Below, one piece after another: positions 44,755 to 56,641 of a stretch of DNA of 64,000 bases; within the stretch, counting starts at the first letter, position 1, and each line of letters begins with the position of its first letter. Under the pieces are notes generated by a model that was given only the letters and a program-made list of their open reading frames with translations, searched no databases and was not told where the DNA came from. This DNA is from Phaeoceros laevis (Eukaryota > Anthocerotophyta > Anthocerotopsida > Notothyladales): NCBI GenBank assembly GCA_049999765.1, contig JBNGIQ010009341.1, forward strand, positions 22,795 to 86,794. The letters are read 5' to 3'. The translations under genes and the position numbers were made by a program.

Positions 44755-46035
44755 ATGATGGCGCCTAGCGCAGCGAGCAGGAAGTCTGTGATCAGGGCAC
44801 AGCACAAGGGAAGGAGTCGGAAGCGCTGGATGCAAGGCAAGCCTACATTGCTTCCGGAATTGGTGAGTGGCATCCTTGGACGGCTGCCACCGCGCGACTT
44901 GTGCAGAGCCACAGTTGTTTGCAAAGCCTGGAGGTGGGAGGTGAGCTCTTCGGAGTTTGTGAAAGAATATCACACCAGTGGTGGTTCCGGAGGATGGAGG
45001 GATGCTCCCACGCTGGCCTTGGTGAGCAGCTCGGGTGAGCCACCTTCCGTGGCGTTCAACACAGAGTCCAAGCGGTGGGTACGAGTCCCCACCCTCTTCT
45101 TCCACGGGAAAAAAACATGTCTCATGGCGCAGGCACAGGGCCTATATGTTCACAACGTCACATGCCTCCCCACAGCGGATCCGGATCCGGACAGCTCGGA
45201 GGATGCAGCATATGATCAAGGCTTCGAAACCACCACGTATCTGGTGGTGAGCAACCCGCTGACAGGGGCCGTCAAATGGTTGCCGCCTATGCTCCAGCAC
45301 AACAGCACCGGTGACACCGGCGGCACCCGCGTCCTCCTGGACGTGTTCCAGGCGGGCTCGGGAGCGGCTTACAGGATCACATGTATTGATGCCGACGAGC
45401 GCAGTGTGGAGGTGTATGATTCCCGGTCGGGATGTTGGACTGCCGTCCGGGCCGCCTCTTTCCATTCTCTCGACGTCTCATTAGGCCGCCCAAACCTGGA
45501 CCGAGGTGTGGAGCTCTCCGGAAGTGTCTATTTTGCGGGATCCAGCATCGCCGACCCTGACATCATAGTCTCCTTCAACTTGGAAGACAGGAAATGGAGG
45601 CTGGTGTATGAGTTTGGGGCAGAGGCCGCGGCACGGTACGCCATAACGACGGATTACAATCCAGTGCAGCTTGTCGCTTGTGCCGGTAAGCTTATCGTTG
45701 TGCTGCTCAAGCACACATTGAAGAAGATGGGTGGTACCGCTGGGGTGGTCTACTCCCTGGATGTGGAGCGCAATTCGTTGGTCCACGAGACAGACCTCCC
45801 CGACAATTTGGCATCATGGATGGTTAGTGGGTTGGGTCGTTACTTGTGCTTAAGCAACCCTTCCGACGGCACTATGGTGGCTTATGATTTCAACACAAAG
45901 GAGTGGGACGAGTGGCCTGCGTCTCCGGTGCCTCCAAATGCGTCAGCGGATTCTCATCAGCTCGTTGACTTCCAGTTTGGACTCCTGCCTGTGGAAGATC
46001 TTTCACACACCCAGAAAATAATTCCTTCATTATAA
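44755..46035 (+). CDS. F-box protein
   Basis: Intronless, 426 residues. Probable substrate-recognition subunit of an SCF ubiquitin ligase. The F-box lies at about residues 31-70: LLPELVSGILGRLPPRDLCRATVVCKAWRWE, with the LP.....IL.RLP..DL..... VCK.W pattern. The remainder is a beta-propeller-like C-terminal part with repeated blade phrases (NTESKRWVRVP, DSRSGCWTAV, NLEDRKWRLVYEF, DFNTKEWDEWP), as in plant F-box/kelch-associated proteins. The substrate is unknown. A TATATA sequence at 44563-44568 lies about 190 bases upstream. The two in-frame ATGs (44755 and 44758) are adjacent. Confidence 0.88.
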   Translation: MMAPSAASRKSVIRAQHKGRSRKRWMQGKPTLLPELVSGILGRLPPRDLCRATVVCKAWRWEVSSSEFVKEYHTSGGSGGWRDAPTLALVSSSGEPPSVAFNTESKRWVRVPTLFFHGKKTCLMAQAQGLYVHNVTCLPTADPDPDSSEDAAYDQGFETTTYLVVSNPLTGAVKWLPPMLQHNSTGDTGGTRVLLDVFQAGSGAAYRITCIDADERSVEVYDSRSGCWTAVRAASFHSLDVSLGRPNLDRGVELSGSVYFAGSSIADPDIIVSFNLEDRKWRLVYEFGAEAAARYAITTDYNPVQLVACAGKLIVVLLKHTLKKMGGTAGVVYSLDVERNSLVHETDLPDNLASWMVSGLGRYLCLSNPSDGTMVAYDFNTKEWDEWPASPVPPNASADSHQLVDFQFGLLPVEDLSHTQKIIPSL

Positions 46036-46900
46036 ATTTATGCACTCACACCCACATAGGGTGTAGATATGGTATGTACATATGGTTATGTCCTTGCAAA
46101 GTGATTTCAGGAACTGAGCCAAAGTGTAGCACTACTAAGTACATTGGGTACCACAAGATGGCTGGCTGGTGGAATTGTACATAATGAACGGCTATGTCGC
46201 TTCAAAGTGAATAAACACATCACCTAACTCTTGTTGCTCCTCGTCCATAAGTAGTCACGGTAAATAGTCAGAGTTCCAATGACTCTAGTATGTTTGACAT
46301 GTGGTGTGGATTTTCTTCCACACCTTTCTCTTGCGACCCTGAGCTTTCCTCTTGCTTGCAATTGTGTTTCCAACCGGTTTCTTACCCAGAAAGTGGGTTT
46401 CCATTAATTAACCTGGAGGATCTGCGTTAAGCTGTCATGGTTTGACAACATGATTTGCTATTGCCTTTTTCTTGTATTGCTACTTCTGGTAGGCACCACC
46501 AGTGTTGGTTTCACAACATCATTTGCTATTCTTTTTTCGTGTATTGCTACTTCTGGTACCACGGGTGTTTGGCTCCCCGACAGTCATATGAGTACTGTAG
46601 TATGTTCAACCTTATACAAGTTTACATGATGTGGAATAGAAAGCTTCCGTAAGTAACTCTATAGAAACGCGTTTGAGACGTCAGTTTGGACGATATACTG
46701 TGGAAGCACAGCGAAGGTCGAGGGTCGAGTGAGAGCGTTCCCCTTTACGAGACAACGTGCTGTACTTCTCGCTGCTTTGTCTAAATCGTTAGGGCAGTGA
46801 AGTTCAGTCTTCCGCCGTATACCGTCCTACTGTGTAGAACTGCAAACTGATGCCTTATAACTCCTACTCGCTTCCAGTCATCGTCTAACCAGTAACGAGT
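46036..46900. other. Convergent intergenic region
   Basis: Between the F-box stop and the Bud32 stop. No coding signal. A sequence similar to TTGCTATTGCCTTTTTCTTG repeats twice near 46451-46550 (period about 70 bases). Confidence 0.45.
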
Positions 46901-48337
46901 TCAGCCCAGCATTTCACGCTTTCGTCCCCTGAGACGTACTGCGAACAGAGAACACTCCTGGCAACTCAGGTAGTATTCAGCACAGCATTGAACAGACGGA
47001 ATCAAAGCTGAGAAATACCAGCACTGCACTGCAAGGGTTTGGAAAAACCTTGGGCCAGCTTGTTCATGGTCGCGCTCCACTGCTTCGATGCTCTGTTGTA
47101 AGCGCCAAGCACAAGCTCCATCTGAAGGCACGACAGAGAGTCATGGTCTTCACCATCTGATCTCAAAAGGAACCGAGTGTCCAAAAGAGGAAAACTGAAA
47201 TGAGCTTACAATGTCCCCATTGGAAGAGTGGAGTGACAGTAAAGCACGTTCAAGCACATAAAGGTCCACTGCCTTGTCTTCTGGAATAGTAGAGGTAAAA
47301 CTGAGGCCGAAGTCAATCATCACCTACAAGAGTGCAACGAGGCTTCCCCTCTTACTCGGCGGTGGCAACCAATTCAACAAGGACCTGCCCCTATCCAGTA
47401 AAAGAAGGCAGCCTCAGCCTGAGGCTGAAAATGCAAAGCACAGCGGACAATAACCTACAATGACAAGACCAGGTTTACCAGACATAGAGTGAGTGAGTCA
47501 CCAGCTTGTTATCTGCAGGCAGCAGCAACATGTTTGAAGTAGTTAAGTCGCCATGTACAAGACCTCCATCATGTAGGCGAGCCACAGCCTTGCCAATCTC
47601 ACCAGCAATCCATTCTATCCTCCCACCTGCACAAGACGCATGCTTTTACTACAAGAAGAAAATAGGAAGAAGCCGTATCTGGAAAGGATTGTATTTAACC
47701 CGGGTACATACCCTCACTGGGCAGGGGGCCTGATTGCAACAACACATCCTTGACAGAAGGCCCCGGCACATACTCAAGAGTTAATGTATGCAAGATGGGA
47801 TCAACGGCAAACAATCCTGGAGTGGCCACCCCAAGTCTCCTTGCCTTGACAATGCTGCGTGCTTCCTGGACGAAACACCAAATGAGCTCGCAATTTCTGA
47901 CAACAATTCTTGTCGTTGCCATACATTATCCTACAATGTGGGAACATGAATAAGAAATGTACAAACATAGATAAAGAAATGTAGTAAACCCCGAATAGAC
48001 GCCTCTGTGTCAGTTTGGAGTCAAGCAGTGGATGTCGGTACTTCTTCGAAAATCTCTCTTTAACCACGGCGTTTCGTCCGAAAAAACTGCTTTCAAAGAT
48101 GCGCTGTTCTCAAGTTCAGAGCCAGTCGGACAGGTAATCAGGCATTCCGAACAGCAGCAAGACAAATCCGCAGGCTAAAATCATCACGTGCCAAACAAAA
48201 ATCATAATCCAAAGCAAAGTTGACACAGAGGAAAGGTCTGAAAGTACAGATTCGGCGCCTTGCTTCAAGACGGTAGTAAGCTGAGATACGGGGGCCTCAT
48301 CCACGTTCATGTGTTGATCAGAATCCAGCTCAGTCAT
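46901..48337 (-). CDS. BUD32: Bud32/PRPK (TP53RK) kinase of the KEOPS complex
   Basis: Small atypical kinase/ATPase of the KEOPS complex, needed for the t6A37 modification of tRNAs. Seven exons on the minus strand: 48337-48248, 48103-47990, 47865-47712, 47626-47502, 47323-47210, 47121-47049 and 46938-46901, totalling 708 bases (235 residues), the normal family length. Motifs: LKQGAES-RIFESSFFGRNAVVKERF with the ATP-binding Lys; KKYRHPLLDSKLTQRRL; the catalytic loop GGLVHGDLTTSNML; VMIDFGLSF (DFG); and the C-terminal VRLRGRKREMLG, split between the last two exons. An upstream ATG at 48385 in frame would add 16 residues. Its start codon lies 220 bases from that of the divergent CSN6 gene. Confidence 0.95.
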
Positions 48338-48557
48338 CTCTTTCGCAATAAAGGGGTGGCCAAAAACTGTTTCCCCTCCCCTCACACGCCTTCAGTGCTC
48401 CAGCTCAAGGTTGGCATCTGCTTCAGGTTGAAACCTGGCCGGAAGAGGAGGGGATTTCGCAAATTAGGGTTTTGGTATCAAGAAGGCAACTTAAGATACA
48501 GTCTTAGGGCGAGCCAGTGTGGTGAGCAAACATGTTGTGAGGGCCCAGCCGCAGACC
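48338..48557. promoter_or_regulatory. Short divergent promoter, BUD32 / CSN6
   Basis: Only 220 bases separate the two start codons, so promoter elements and leaders must be shared or interleaved. No specific motif is claimed. Confidence 0.55.
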
Positions 48558-49469
48558 ATGGCTTCCAGCAGCGGACTGACTTTCAAGTTGCATCCGCTGG
48601 TAATTGTGAACATCTCAGATCATCACACCAGGATTAAGGCACAAACAGGGACCAGCGGCGGGCGAGCATCACGGGTGTACGGGTGCGTGCTGGGAGTGCA
48701 GACAGGCCGGACAGTAGAGATCTACAACAGTTTTGAGCTGAAGTATGACGCCGAGCGAGAAGGATATGACCGGCAGTTTTTGGAGAAGAAGCAGGAGCAG
48801 TACAAGAAGGTGTTCCCCGAGTATGATGTGCTAGGTTGGTACTCAACAGGTGCAGATGTCCAAGACTCAGATATGCAAATTCACAAGGCTCTGATGGAGA
48901 TCAACGAGAGTCCTATTTACCTCATGCTCAACCCTACTATCAACCATGCGCAGAAGGATTTACCGATTTCAGTCTACGAGAGTGAGCTACATGTGATTGA
49001 TGGAGCTACCTCACTTATATTTGTGAAGGCGAGTTATACCATTGAGACTGTTGAGGCGGAGCGTATTTCAGTAGATCATGTTGCCCACATCAAACCCTCT
49101 GATGGAAGCTCGGCAGCCACGCAGTTGGCAGCTCATTTGACCAGCATTCATAGTGCTATCAAGATGCTGAACAGCAGGATCAAGGTTCTTCATCACCTCC
49201 TGGTGTCAATCCAGAAAGGAGAGGTTGCTTACGAGCACTCTTTGCTGCGTCAAGTTGCAAGTCTAGTACGAAGGTTGCCTGCAATTGAGTCACAAAAGTT
49301 TCAAGACGATTTTCTTATGGAGTACAATGATACTCTCTTGATGACCTACTTGGCAGCAATAACGAAGTGCTCTAGCAGTATAAACGAGTTGGTGGACAAA
49401 TTCAACACTGCGTACGACAAGCAAGGCAGAAGTAGTCTTCGTGGAGGCCTTCGCACCACATTCATCTAG
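48558..49469 (+). CDS. CSN6: COP9 signalosome subunit 6 (MPN-domain)
   Basis: Non-catalytic MPN subunit of the COP9 signalosome, which removes Nedd8/Rub1 from cullins of SCF-type ligases. Intronless, 303 residues from the ATG at 48558 (MASSSGLTFKLHPLV); the frame is open further upstream but the family starts here. MPN domain: HPLVIVNISDHHTR, YGCVLGVQTGRTVEIYNSFEL, DVLGWYSTGADVQDSDMQIH, SPIYLMLNP. The JAMM histidines are absent (GWYSTGAD), as expected for CSN6 rather than CSN5. The C-terminal helical part includes HLTSIHSAIKMLNSRIKVL and ends GGLRTTFI. Lack of introns contrasts with the intron-rich neighbours. Confidence 0.95.
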   Translation: MASSSGLTFKLHPLVIVNISDHHTRIKAQTGTSGGRASRVYGCVLGVQTGRTVEIYNSFELKYDAEREGYDRQFLEKKQEQYKKVFPEYDVLGWYSTGADVQDSDMQIHKALMEINESPIYLMLNPTINHAQKDLPISVYESELHVIDGATSLIFVKASYTIETVEAERISVDHVAHIKPSDGSSAATQLAAHLTSIHSAIKMLNSRIKVLHHLLVSIQKGEVAYEHSLLRQVASLVRRLPAIESQKFQDDFLMEYNDTLLMTYLAAITKCSSSINELVDKFNTAYDKQGRSSLRGGLRTTFI

Positions 49470-50425
49470 CCTGGGATGCAGGAGACTACTGGCAAAAGTT
49501 CCACTGTGAAACTGCGCTGTGACACCACTCTGCTGATTCTCTATTCTGCTTGACATTGTTCTGCTGGCCCAATTTAAACTGTGCAGATTCTTCAGGGGTT
49601 GCAGCCGAATTTTGAAGCTAACCGACAAACCGTATATACCGCGATTTCCGGTGTGAGTGGTCTGAAGCCAAGGCAGGTTGAATTGATCGAGTCCACTCTT
49701 TGGCAGCGCAGGCATGCCGGGAAGGATTTCTCTACACTCATGCACGGCAGGTCAGGGGAGATGGGTGTCTTAGCCTGGGCAGGCTGCGCAGGGTTGCAAA
49801 ATAGGGCACCTCATTGATGGTATCTATCTGCTGCTATTTTGACAATAAAGTCTGCACCGTCCGAGGTCGCAGCAAGCTGCCCGTGACAAAGAAGCCCTGT
49901 TGCTTTGCTTTTGCTCTTTTTGTAGAAGCAATCGGGAGTAGGCACGTAGGTAAACATGAGAGTTGCAGTTGTGACGGCCAGTTCTGACAGGTGCAGAATT
50001 TGTCTTGTCAATGTCACCTCGGTCCATTATATGTAGTCAGATGGCTCGGTACGATGCTTCACATTCGTTTTGACAGAATTCCCAGTGCTTCGAACTGGCA
50101 AATTGCAACAGAGTGAAATGAGCTCTGCCATTAGTGGCTGAGCCACAACTCAGCCACAAATTGTGGTTGCAAGTCCAAGATGCTATGGGTTTTAAGGTCA
50201 CATTGATCCCTTACGGACAACTTGTTAAAGCTACTCAACTACAATGTCGTGAGTCGTGACCAGCATTCCATTAGAATCTCGACACCCATTCATTTCTCCT
50301 TCAAACAATGAAGCAGCCTCAGATAGGATCAGACCTGTATACACAATGCGAGTGGATGGTTCTAACTTGCTGCAGGCACGTCTCGCATCTAACTGAACAA
50401 ACATCAGGGGAAGAAAGAAGCCTTG
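49470..50425. other. Convergent 3' intergenic region
   Basis: Between CSN6 and the following minus-strand gene; no coding signal recognised. Confidence 0.5.
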
Positions 50426-51235
50426 CTATCTTGACTTTCGCACAGACGCTGATCTCTGTGCATTCAAGGCAAGTTCTTCCACATAGCCGCCAACTGGAGG
50501 TGATAGTGAGGCTGGGACACGTCTCAGGGGAAACGGTGTCAGATCAGGCAGGCGGGCTGCTGCCTGTAGGTGCAGAGGCAAAGCTTCAATGGCCTCCTTT
50601 TTCAATTGCAACCGTACAGTCTCTGCAGCAGCCCTTGCTCTCTCTGCCTGCATCATGTACCGGCTATAAGCTTTAGCCAGCCGCTTTGCCTCCTCTTGAG
50701 TCAGTTCTGAAACGACATTGGCCCCATCCAGCTTCACAGGAATATGCTCCTCCCCTCCAGAAATTTGGTCCTGGGCAACTGGGTCCTCTACTTTACCCTT
50801 TTGCCCTTTGCTCTTCTTCTCTGCTTTGCCCTTGCCTTTCTCCTTATCCTTTTCAGCCCCCAGTAATTTCTGTTTGTCCTTGCTTACAATGCCGAGTTTC
50901 TCCCTCTCCAGCTCCCTCAATTTCTCCTTCGGCTTCAAAAACCGCAATGGACTTGGCGCATCCAAAGCCGATTCAAGCAGGGAATTGAACCGGTGGCTCG
51001 GATGCTTAACCGCTTCCTCTGTAGAAGCCACGGCCTTTTTCCCTTTCCCAGAGCCCGCCTTCTTCACAGCTGGCTTTTTGGGAGCAATGGTCTTCTTCCC
51101 CTTAGCAGTGGCCAAACTCCGTGCACTCAATCCAAGATCACCCCTGCTGACAGCATGTCCCTGCCCCAAAATGCTCTCTCTCAAAAATGTCAAAACTCGC
51201 TGAGGTTGATACACACGCATCCTGATTGCGTTCAT
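50426..51235 (-). CDS. Lysine-rich protein, probably mitochondrial (possible mitoribosomal subunit)
   Basis: Intronless, 269 residues. The N-terminus (MNAIRMRVYQPQRVLTFLRES) is basic and amphipathic like a mitochondrial presequence, with SARSLATAKG as a plausible cleavage region. The middle is very rich in Lys, Ala and Glu (KDKEKGKGKAEKKSKGQKGK) and likely disordered. The C-terminal domain is more conserved-looking: LTQEEAKRLAKAYSRYMMQAERARAAAE, then EALPLHLQAAARLPDLTPFPLRRVPA. This domain pattern reminds me of mitochondrial ribosome-associated proteins, but I cannot name a family. It diverges from RRP36. Confidence 0.6.
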   Translation of the reverse strand: MNAIRMRVYQPQRVLTFLRESILGQGHAVSRGDLGLSARSLATAKGKKTIAPKKPAVKKAGSGKGKKAVASTEEAVKHPSHRFNSLLESALDAPSPLRFLKPKEKLRELEREKLGIVSKDKQKLLGAEKDKEKGKGKAEKKSKGQKGKVEDPVAQDQISGGEEHIPVKLDGANVVSELTQEEAKRLAKAYSRYMMQAERARAAAETVRLQLKKEAIEALPLHLQAAARLPDLTPFPLRRVPASLSPPVGGYVEELALNAQRSASVRKSR

Positions 51236-51829
51236 TGCTCCAGCCTCCTGCGCAACTCCCTCCTCCTAACCCAGCACAAGTGCTACCAACAGACAGCAAT
51301 GCCACATTCCATCTCAACACCAGTGCCTAGGGCTTTCCTTTCAGGGTTTAAGAGCAGGTTATATAAACCCATAGTTACCTCTTACTTAGGGGTTCGTTTC
51401 GTTGTCCGGGGCCGTCCCGGTACACCTTATACAGAGGCTGTTATTCCTCTGAAGTGTCAGGCACACTTGACTGGACTGAGCGGCAACCCCGTTTGGCCTT
51501 TCGTTCCACCGATCCTCCCTCGCTTAAGACAGTCCTTCAAAGGTTAAGGCAGGACACCTTCGGCTTCAAGGAGAGTTCAAAGTCACGGGGGGCTGCTGAA
51601 TTTGATGTCGCTAGCTACAGGGGCATCGCCTACTAGAATTTTGGGCGCGCTCAGAGAAGCTCACGGTGCCAAGCGGAAAGAGCGGCTGCAAGGGTCTAGT
51701 GCTCTAGGGGTGCTGGTGTGTTTTAGCTGGTGTTGTGCAAACCTCTGAGGAAAGTGGCAATAATCTGCAGACTAGAAATAGTTGGGAAGTTTGCGCGCTT
51801 CCACTTTCCTCCGGATATAGGACTCCGGA
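51236..51829. promoter_or_regulatory. Divergent interval before RRP36
   Basis: Holds the promoters and leaders of the mitochondrial-type gene (minus) and RRP36 (plus). An open frame at about 51336-51547 has no recognised features. Confidence 0.4.
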
Positions 51830-53708
51830 ATGGGTAAAGTCTCCGGTAGCTTCAAATCTGCGAGCTTGTTTAATTCGAAGGCAGAGTCTTCTGGAGATGA
51901 TGCCAGTGATGACGACAGGAGGAGCCCGAAGAGCGAGGATGACGGAAGTGAATCGGATGTGAACAGTGACGAGGTCAGTTCCCATATCCTGACCTTCTGT
52001 CCAATGCTTTCGGTCTACGTTGTCTCTTTGGACTTCGTCTTATATATTTGCCGGAAATTCCATCTTTAAAGCCTGTAGGGTTTTCCTTCAGAATTTAGGA
52101 GCAGCCCGAACAGTTACTTTGGTTCGGGGTGCGTTCCGTCTTCCCTCAATTTGCCTATTATATTTGCTATGCTGACGCAGGAAGACTTGCAAGAGCAAGT
52201 TGCGGACTTCCCGTTTGAAGTACTGCAGAAGGCGCGCAGTGATGGCAGATCCTCTTCGTTTTCACGTTCTCAAAATATTGAAACGAAACGAGCAAACAAA
52301 AATAGGTATGGTAAGCTAGTTGATGTCATCGATATTTGAACTGTTCGCCGTAGTCTTTCAATTGGCATTTAAACTGGCTGGAAACTAAGAAGCTTTTATC
52401 TTGCTGGTGCTTGATATGAAACCAGAAATCTGTGAATCTGATCAGTTGCACAAATTAAAAGTGATGCTATGAACTTGCAGGCCTATGGAAGTAACAAGTA
52501 AGAAGCCTGTGCCCCGATTCCGTGAAGTTATACAAGCTCCAAAAAAGGTACTGATGTGATAGCTTGTGCCTGTGACATCTTTCTGAGTTTGCTGTTGTGA
52601 AAACAACTGGCTGAAACAGTCTGACCTACATTTATGGAATGCAGGTACTGCGGGATCCAAGATTCGAGTCCCTCTCTGGGAACTTTGATGAGACCAGGTA
52701 CTGCTCACCTTCGCATTGTTGAGGTAGATTGAGTATGGATTCCAGGGTCAGGGAATAGTGCCAGTGGACTAAGGACAACAGAAATGGGTTGAGCACAGGT
52801 TTAAGCAAGCCTACAAGTTTCTATACGAGGAGGAACTTCCTGCAGAGCGTCAGGTGCTTTTTTTTCTGTTGTCTTCCAAGTAGGTAGGGGCTGTTTTCTA
52901 CTCGTCTTGTTCTCCTTGTTGCTAAGGTAACTGATTGAAGCGTTTGGCTGTGGCACAACTGCATTCTGCCATACAGAAACTGCAAAAGCTTTTGGAAAAG
53001 AAGACGGGCTCCATTGAAGCAGAAGACCTGAAGCGCAATTTGGCATGGATTGTAAGTCTTCGTTACCATGTAGCAGGCTATTATCAGGTTCTTCTTCGCT
53101 CATGTATCTGCTGAGAGTTTTCTTGAGTGAGTGGTTTCTCTCAATGTTCAAGTATCCTCAGCGTGGTTCATGTGGCCGGGATGGTATACAACTGCTCAGC
53201 TGGCGCTCCTCTTCTTCTGCAGGATAGGCAACTTAAGGAAGAAGCTATCAGGAGAGAGACTGCAACAAAACATGCTGAAAGAAAGACAAAGGATAAAGAG
53301 GCCATAAAGAAAGGAAAACGATTGTATTTCCCAAAGAAATGTGAGCATCCAGGATAATCTCAAACTACTGGTTGACTTGTGCATGGCTGAATTCATTTTG
53401 TCTGCTGACTTTCGTTTCTTTTTTTACAGCGGAATTGAAGAAAGCACAATTAGTTGACAAGTTTGAAAAGTTGAAGGTAAGCTGGAATGGTTGTCACGTC
53501 TTGGCCTTCGGGAAGCATAACTACTGGTAGGGTTGAAGCTCCCCTCTGGGACAGAAGATGATGAAAGATTCTTATTGCTGCTTTTTATTTTGAACTCCAG
53601 GAAAGTGGAAAGTTGGATGCTTTCCTTGCCAAACGCCGAAAAAAGAATGCGGCGAAAGATCACAGATACATGCCTTACCGACGCCCTCAACAGGTTGAAG
53701 ACAAATAA
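51830..53708 (+). CDS. RRP36: rRNA-processing protein RRP36
   Basis: Nucleolar component of the 90S pre-ribosome, needed for early cleavage of pre-rRNA on the 18S side. Nine exons, 51830-51973, 52181-52305, 52481-52547, 52645-52697, 52799-52853, 52977-53051, 53223-53340, 53430-53476 and 53601-53708, sum to 792 bases (263 residues). An acidic N-terminus (SSGDDASDDDRR) is followed by the family core: DFPFEVLQKARSDG, NRPMEVTSKKPVPRFREV, VLRDPRFESLSGNFDETRF, KQAYKFLYEEELPAERQ, RQLKEEAIRRETATKHAERK, KKGKRLYFPKKSELKK, and the terminal KNAAKDHRYMPYRR. All junctions are GT-AG and keep frame. Confidence 0.95.
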
Positions 53709-56200
53709 CAATTGTGTAGCACAAGATAGAGATCTAAGTGGGCTACAATTTTTAGCAACACTGTCTTTCTGCAACGAGGTAAACAGCACTCTTTCTCCAG
53801 CTGATACTTTGGTGGATGAGACAGCTGCTTATGCGCTCTGTGGACCGCCCAGGTTCCACAGGAAACTGGATGCACAGGTAAGCGATCAACCGACAAGGTG
53901 GGCTGTGTCTTTTGCCAAGACCCACGGGCGAACCTGGGATTCTTCACTGCGCAAGGATCATCAATGTATGTACCTTGTGTTAAAGGCTATGTTCGCTACG
54001 CAGCTTGTCACGGGAAGGAAAATAAATCCTGCACCTTTTAATTGAAGATGGGAATTCCCGCGAAGTATAAGAAGGGAATTGTCGCTAACACGACAACTCA
54101 CAGTGAACGTCGTCTGCCAGTCCGTCGACCCACAGCTCAGTGTTTGGCATGGGTGGTTTCGGAGTACACGTGCAAAGGATGATATTTTGCTCAGCAAGGT
54201 TGTGTCGAGGACATACTCCTGGAAGTGCAATGACTGCGCTGGCAAGCCGGCTTGGGGACTCTTTTCCAAGCCCCAGTAACAACGTCGTGAGAAGTGGACT
54301 TATCCGGGTTACAAGATCCAGCTACCATTCAGTTCATGAGTTCATGGTCTGAATTCCTGTGAACATATGAACCACTCAGAGCAGGTGTTGTCTTAAAATA
54401 TCGCTTATTCGACTGGTATAACTCAAATCCGGAATGGGAGGCTGCTACATTTTCCAGGAGGTGCAAATCTTCTCTGTTGCACCGACCCAGTGCGGCCAGA
54501 TGGCGTTGCGAGTGTGTGTGTTTCGGGATCATCCTTTTTGTGAACAGCCAGTCCTTGCTTGTCCTCATGCGGCTGGCATCCACATACATGGATGTCTGGG
54601 ACAAAAAGGCTTCCCAGAGGTAGTTCAGAAATTGCTGCCGGTTTTGCTACTGTATTCTGTGGGCCCTGCAACAATATGCATCGAGAATGAAGGGGTGGCC
54701 CCATCACCTCGTGTGGCGTCGTTTCTGGGTCTTTCTTACAACAGGTTGTCTACTTACAGTAGCTACATTGGATGGGATCGCTTGGGTGTCTACCCGAAAG
54801 TGTCAGCACCTCCTTCCATGTTTTCCAGGTTGTTCAGAATTGACCGAGGACCAGGGCACAGAAGACCAGTTGCCCCCTCCCACTTTTTTGGCAAATGTGG
54901 ATGGCAGGGCAAGTGGAAAATTGGCAATGGGAGGAAGGAGTCTGAACAGAGAAGTGGCCAACGGGATACTACTCGCCGTGCCAGAAAGAATGACATGGGG
55001 ATTGTGGAGGAATATTGTCCCATCTGCTCGAGAGATGCAAGCCTGATGAACCGGCAGTTCAGATCCAGATACGGTTGCGATCTATATGCCCACAGAAATG
55101 TGACCTTGACTGGTGGTGAAAGATGGTACCCCTGCCTGGAGCAGCATCTCAGAGCAGAGCTCCATGGCAGGAATCTCCACCAATTGCCAGTTGATGGATC
55201 ACTGCTCTAATCCAATAACGTACGTCCGTACTTCACCATACCAGTTCCTATTTTTGCTGCCCTTGCATCTCTTGCTGGGTGGAGTGAAGCAGCTTCTGTA
55301 ACCCACCAAGCGTATTACAACGTGAGAGGAGGTTACAGGGGAATAGAAGGTTCCGGGTGACAAACGTGAGCTCATGATGAGTAAGGGTCCAGGGGTCGCA
55401 CCTTTCAGCACTAGCAGAGGCAGGGAGGCACGAGCCTGCTTCCACGGCGCTTCACCCAACCGAGCGGCAACAGCAGACAGAGAGACAGCACCGAGTCGGG
55501 GTTCAGCTAGCTGCCTTCCAATGCGCCGCATCACTCACAGTAATTTAGACTACTTTTAGCTTTCTCCAGCAAACTGTGGATAGGGCCCTCATCCTTAAAC
55601 ATTGGGCCTGTCAAGCCGTTGGTATTTCCGTTGCAGGCGCGGCGCTTTCAGGCGTAAATTTGGCCATGGCCTGTTCAGTTTACGGCGTAACTAGTTTGGC
55701 ACTGCGAATATGCCTGTGCCTGGTGGGAGTTTTTAGCGGGTACTGGAAAGGCCAACCCAACGTGCAAGCGGCAGTCATCTACACTGCATGTGGTCGTCTA
55801 GGTACTTTTTATGGCACTTGTACTATCGTACTGTCGGTATTTTATTTTTGGTTCTTTCAGGTCGCCGGTGCCTTTTGCAATTGGGCAGTTGCAGCCCTTC
55901 GAACATGACAGGCTCCTCACGAACGCTTTCTTCGCTCACTCACTCAACCTTGCACTCACTCAACCTTCCACTACCCCATCGTTGAGCACTGCTTAAGTTT
56001 CCACCCACGCCGCGAATGATTCAACGTGTGTAGCCTTGCTCCTCACTCAAGCACCTCGGCAGGCAACGCCAGGTAGGCACAGTTTCCGTACAACGTATCC
56101 CGTGTCCACCTTGATGATTTTTTTTTAGTGAATTCCACCTTGATGATTTAATGTCTCCTCCTTCACCACAAATGACCAGCTTACATATGTGGTCGAAAGG
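53709..56200. other. Gene-poor region with long but unrecognised open frames
   Basis: Open frames at 54434-55210 (258 codons, with CPICSRDASLMNRQFRSRYGC) and 55576-55908 (110 codons, hydrophobic) were inspected. Neither shows a family signature, and overlapping frames are equally open, so no gene is called. Confidence 0.35.
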
Positions 56201-56303
56201 CACTAGCTTGTTTTGAGGAGATATGCGGGTAGGTGGACTGATGTAGAGAGGATTCAAACACAGAGAAGGGCAGCAGGAGCTGACAAGAAACCAAAACCTG
56301 CAG

Positions 56304-56470
56304 TGGTGACCATTGAGGAAGGAGGCCATGCAGTGGCGACCATTGAGGAAGGAGGCCATGAACCTCGCACAAGTTGGTGTTGGAGGCACAGAGACCGAAA
56401 CTTGCAGTGGCGACCATTGAGGAAGGAGGCCATGTACCTCGCACAAGTTGGTGTTGGAGGCACAGAGTCT
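56304..56470 (+). repeat. Complex tandem repeat (30-bp and about 74-bp units)
   Basis: CAGTGG(T/C)GACCATTGAGG and the following GGAGGCCATG occur three times (starting near 56301, 56331 and 56405); the longer segment with CCTCGCACAAGTTGGTGTTG occurs twice (56361 and 56435). Confidence 0.85.
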
Positions 56471-56641
56471 GAAGGAACAGGAAACTGTGCATTGTGGGCA
56501 TGCTGTGCATTGTGAGCATGCTGAAAAAATGTTGAGAAGGACTCCACAAACTGTTGTGCCTGCATGCAGCGACCCAGAAAGCAAAATCAAACACCATTAC
56601 CTGCAAATCCGAGACCAAAAATTTGCGAGCAAATCGAAGAA

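Noticed and set aside
50686-51203. Plus-strand frames of 100 and 161 codons
   Set aside because: Antisense to the lysine-rich mitochondrial-type gene; the Phe/Ser/Pro richness mirrors its lysine codons.
54434-55210. 258-codon open frame with a CPIC motif
   Set aside because: No domain, no splice support, and competing frames are open on the same stretch; recorded only as unresolved.
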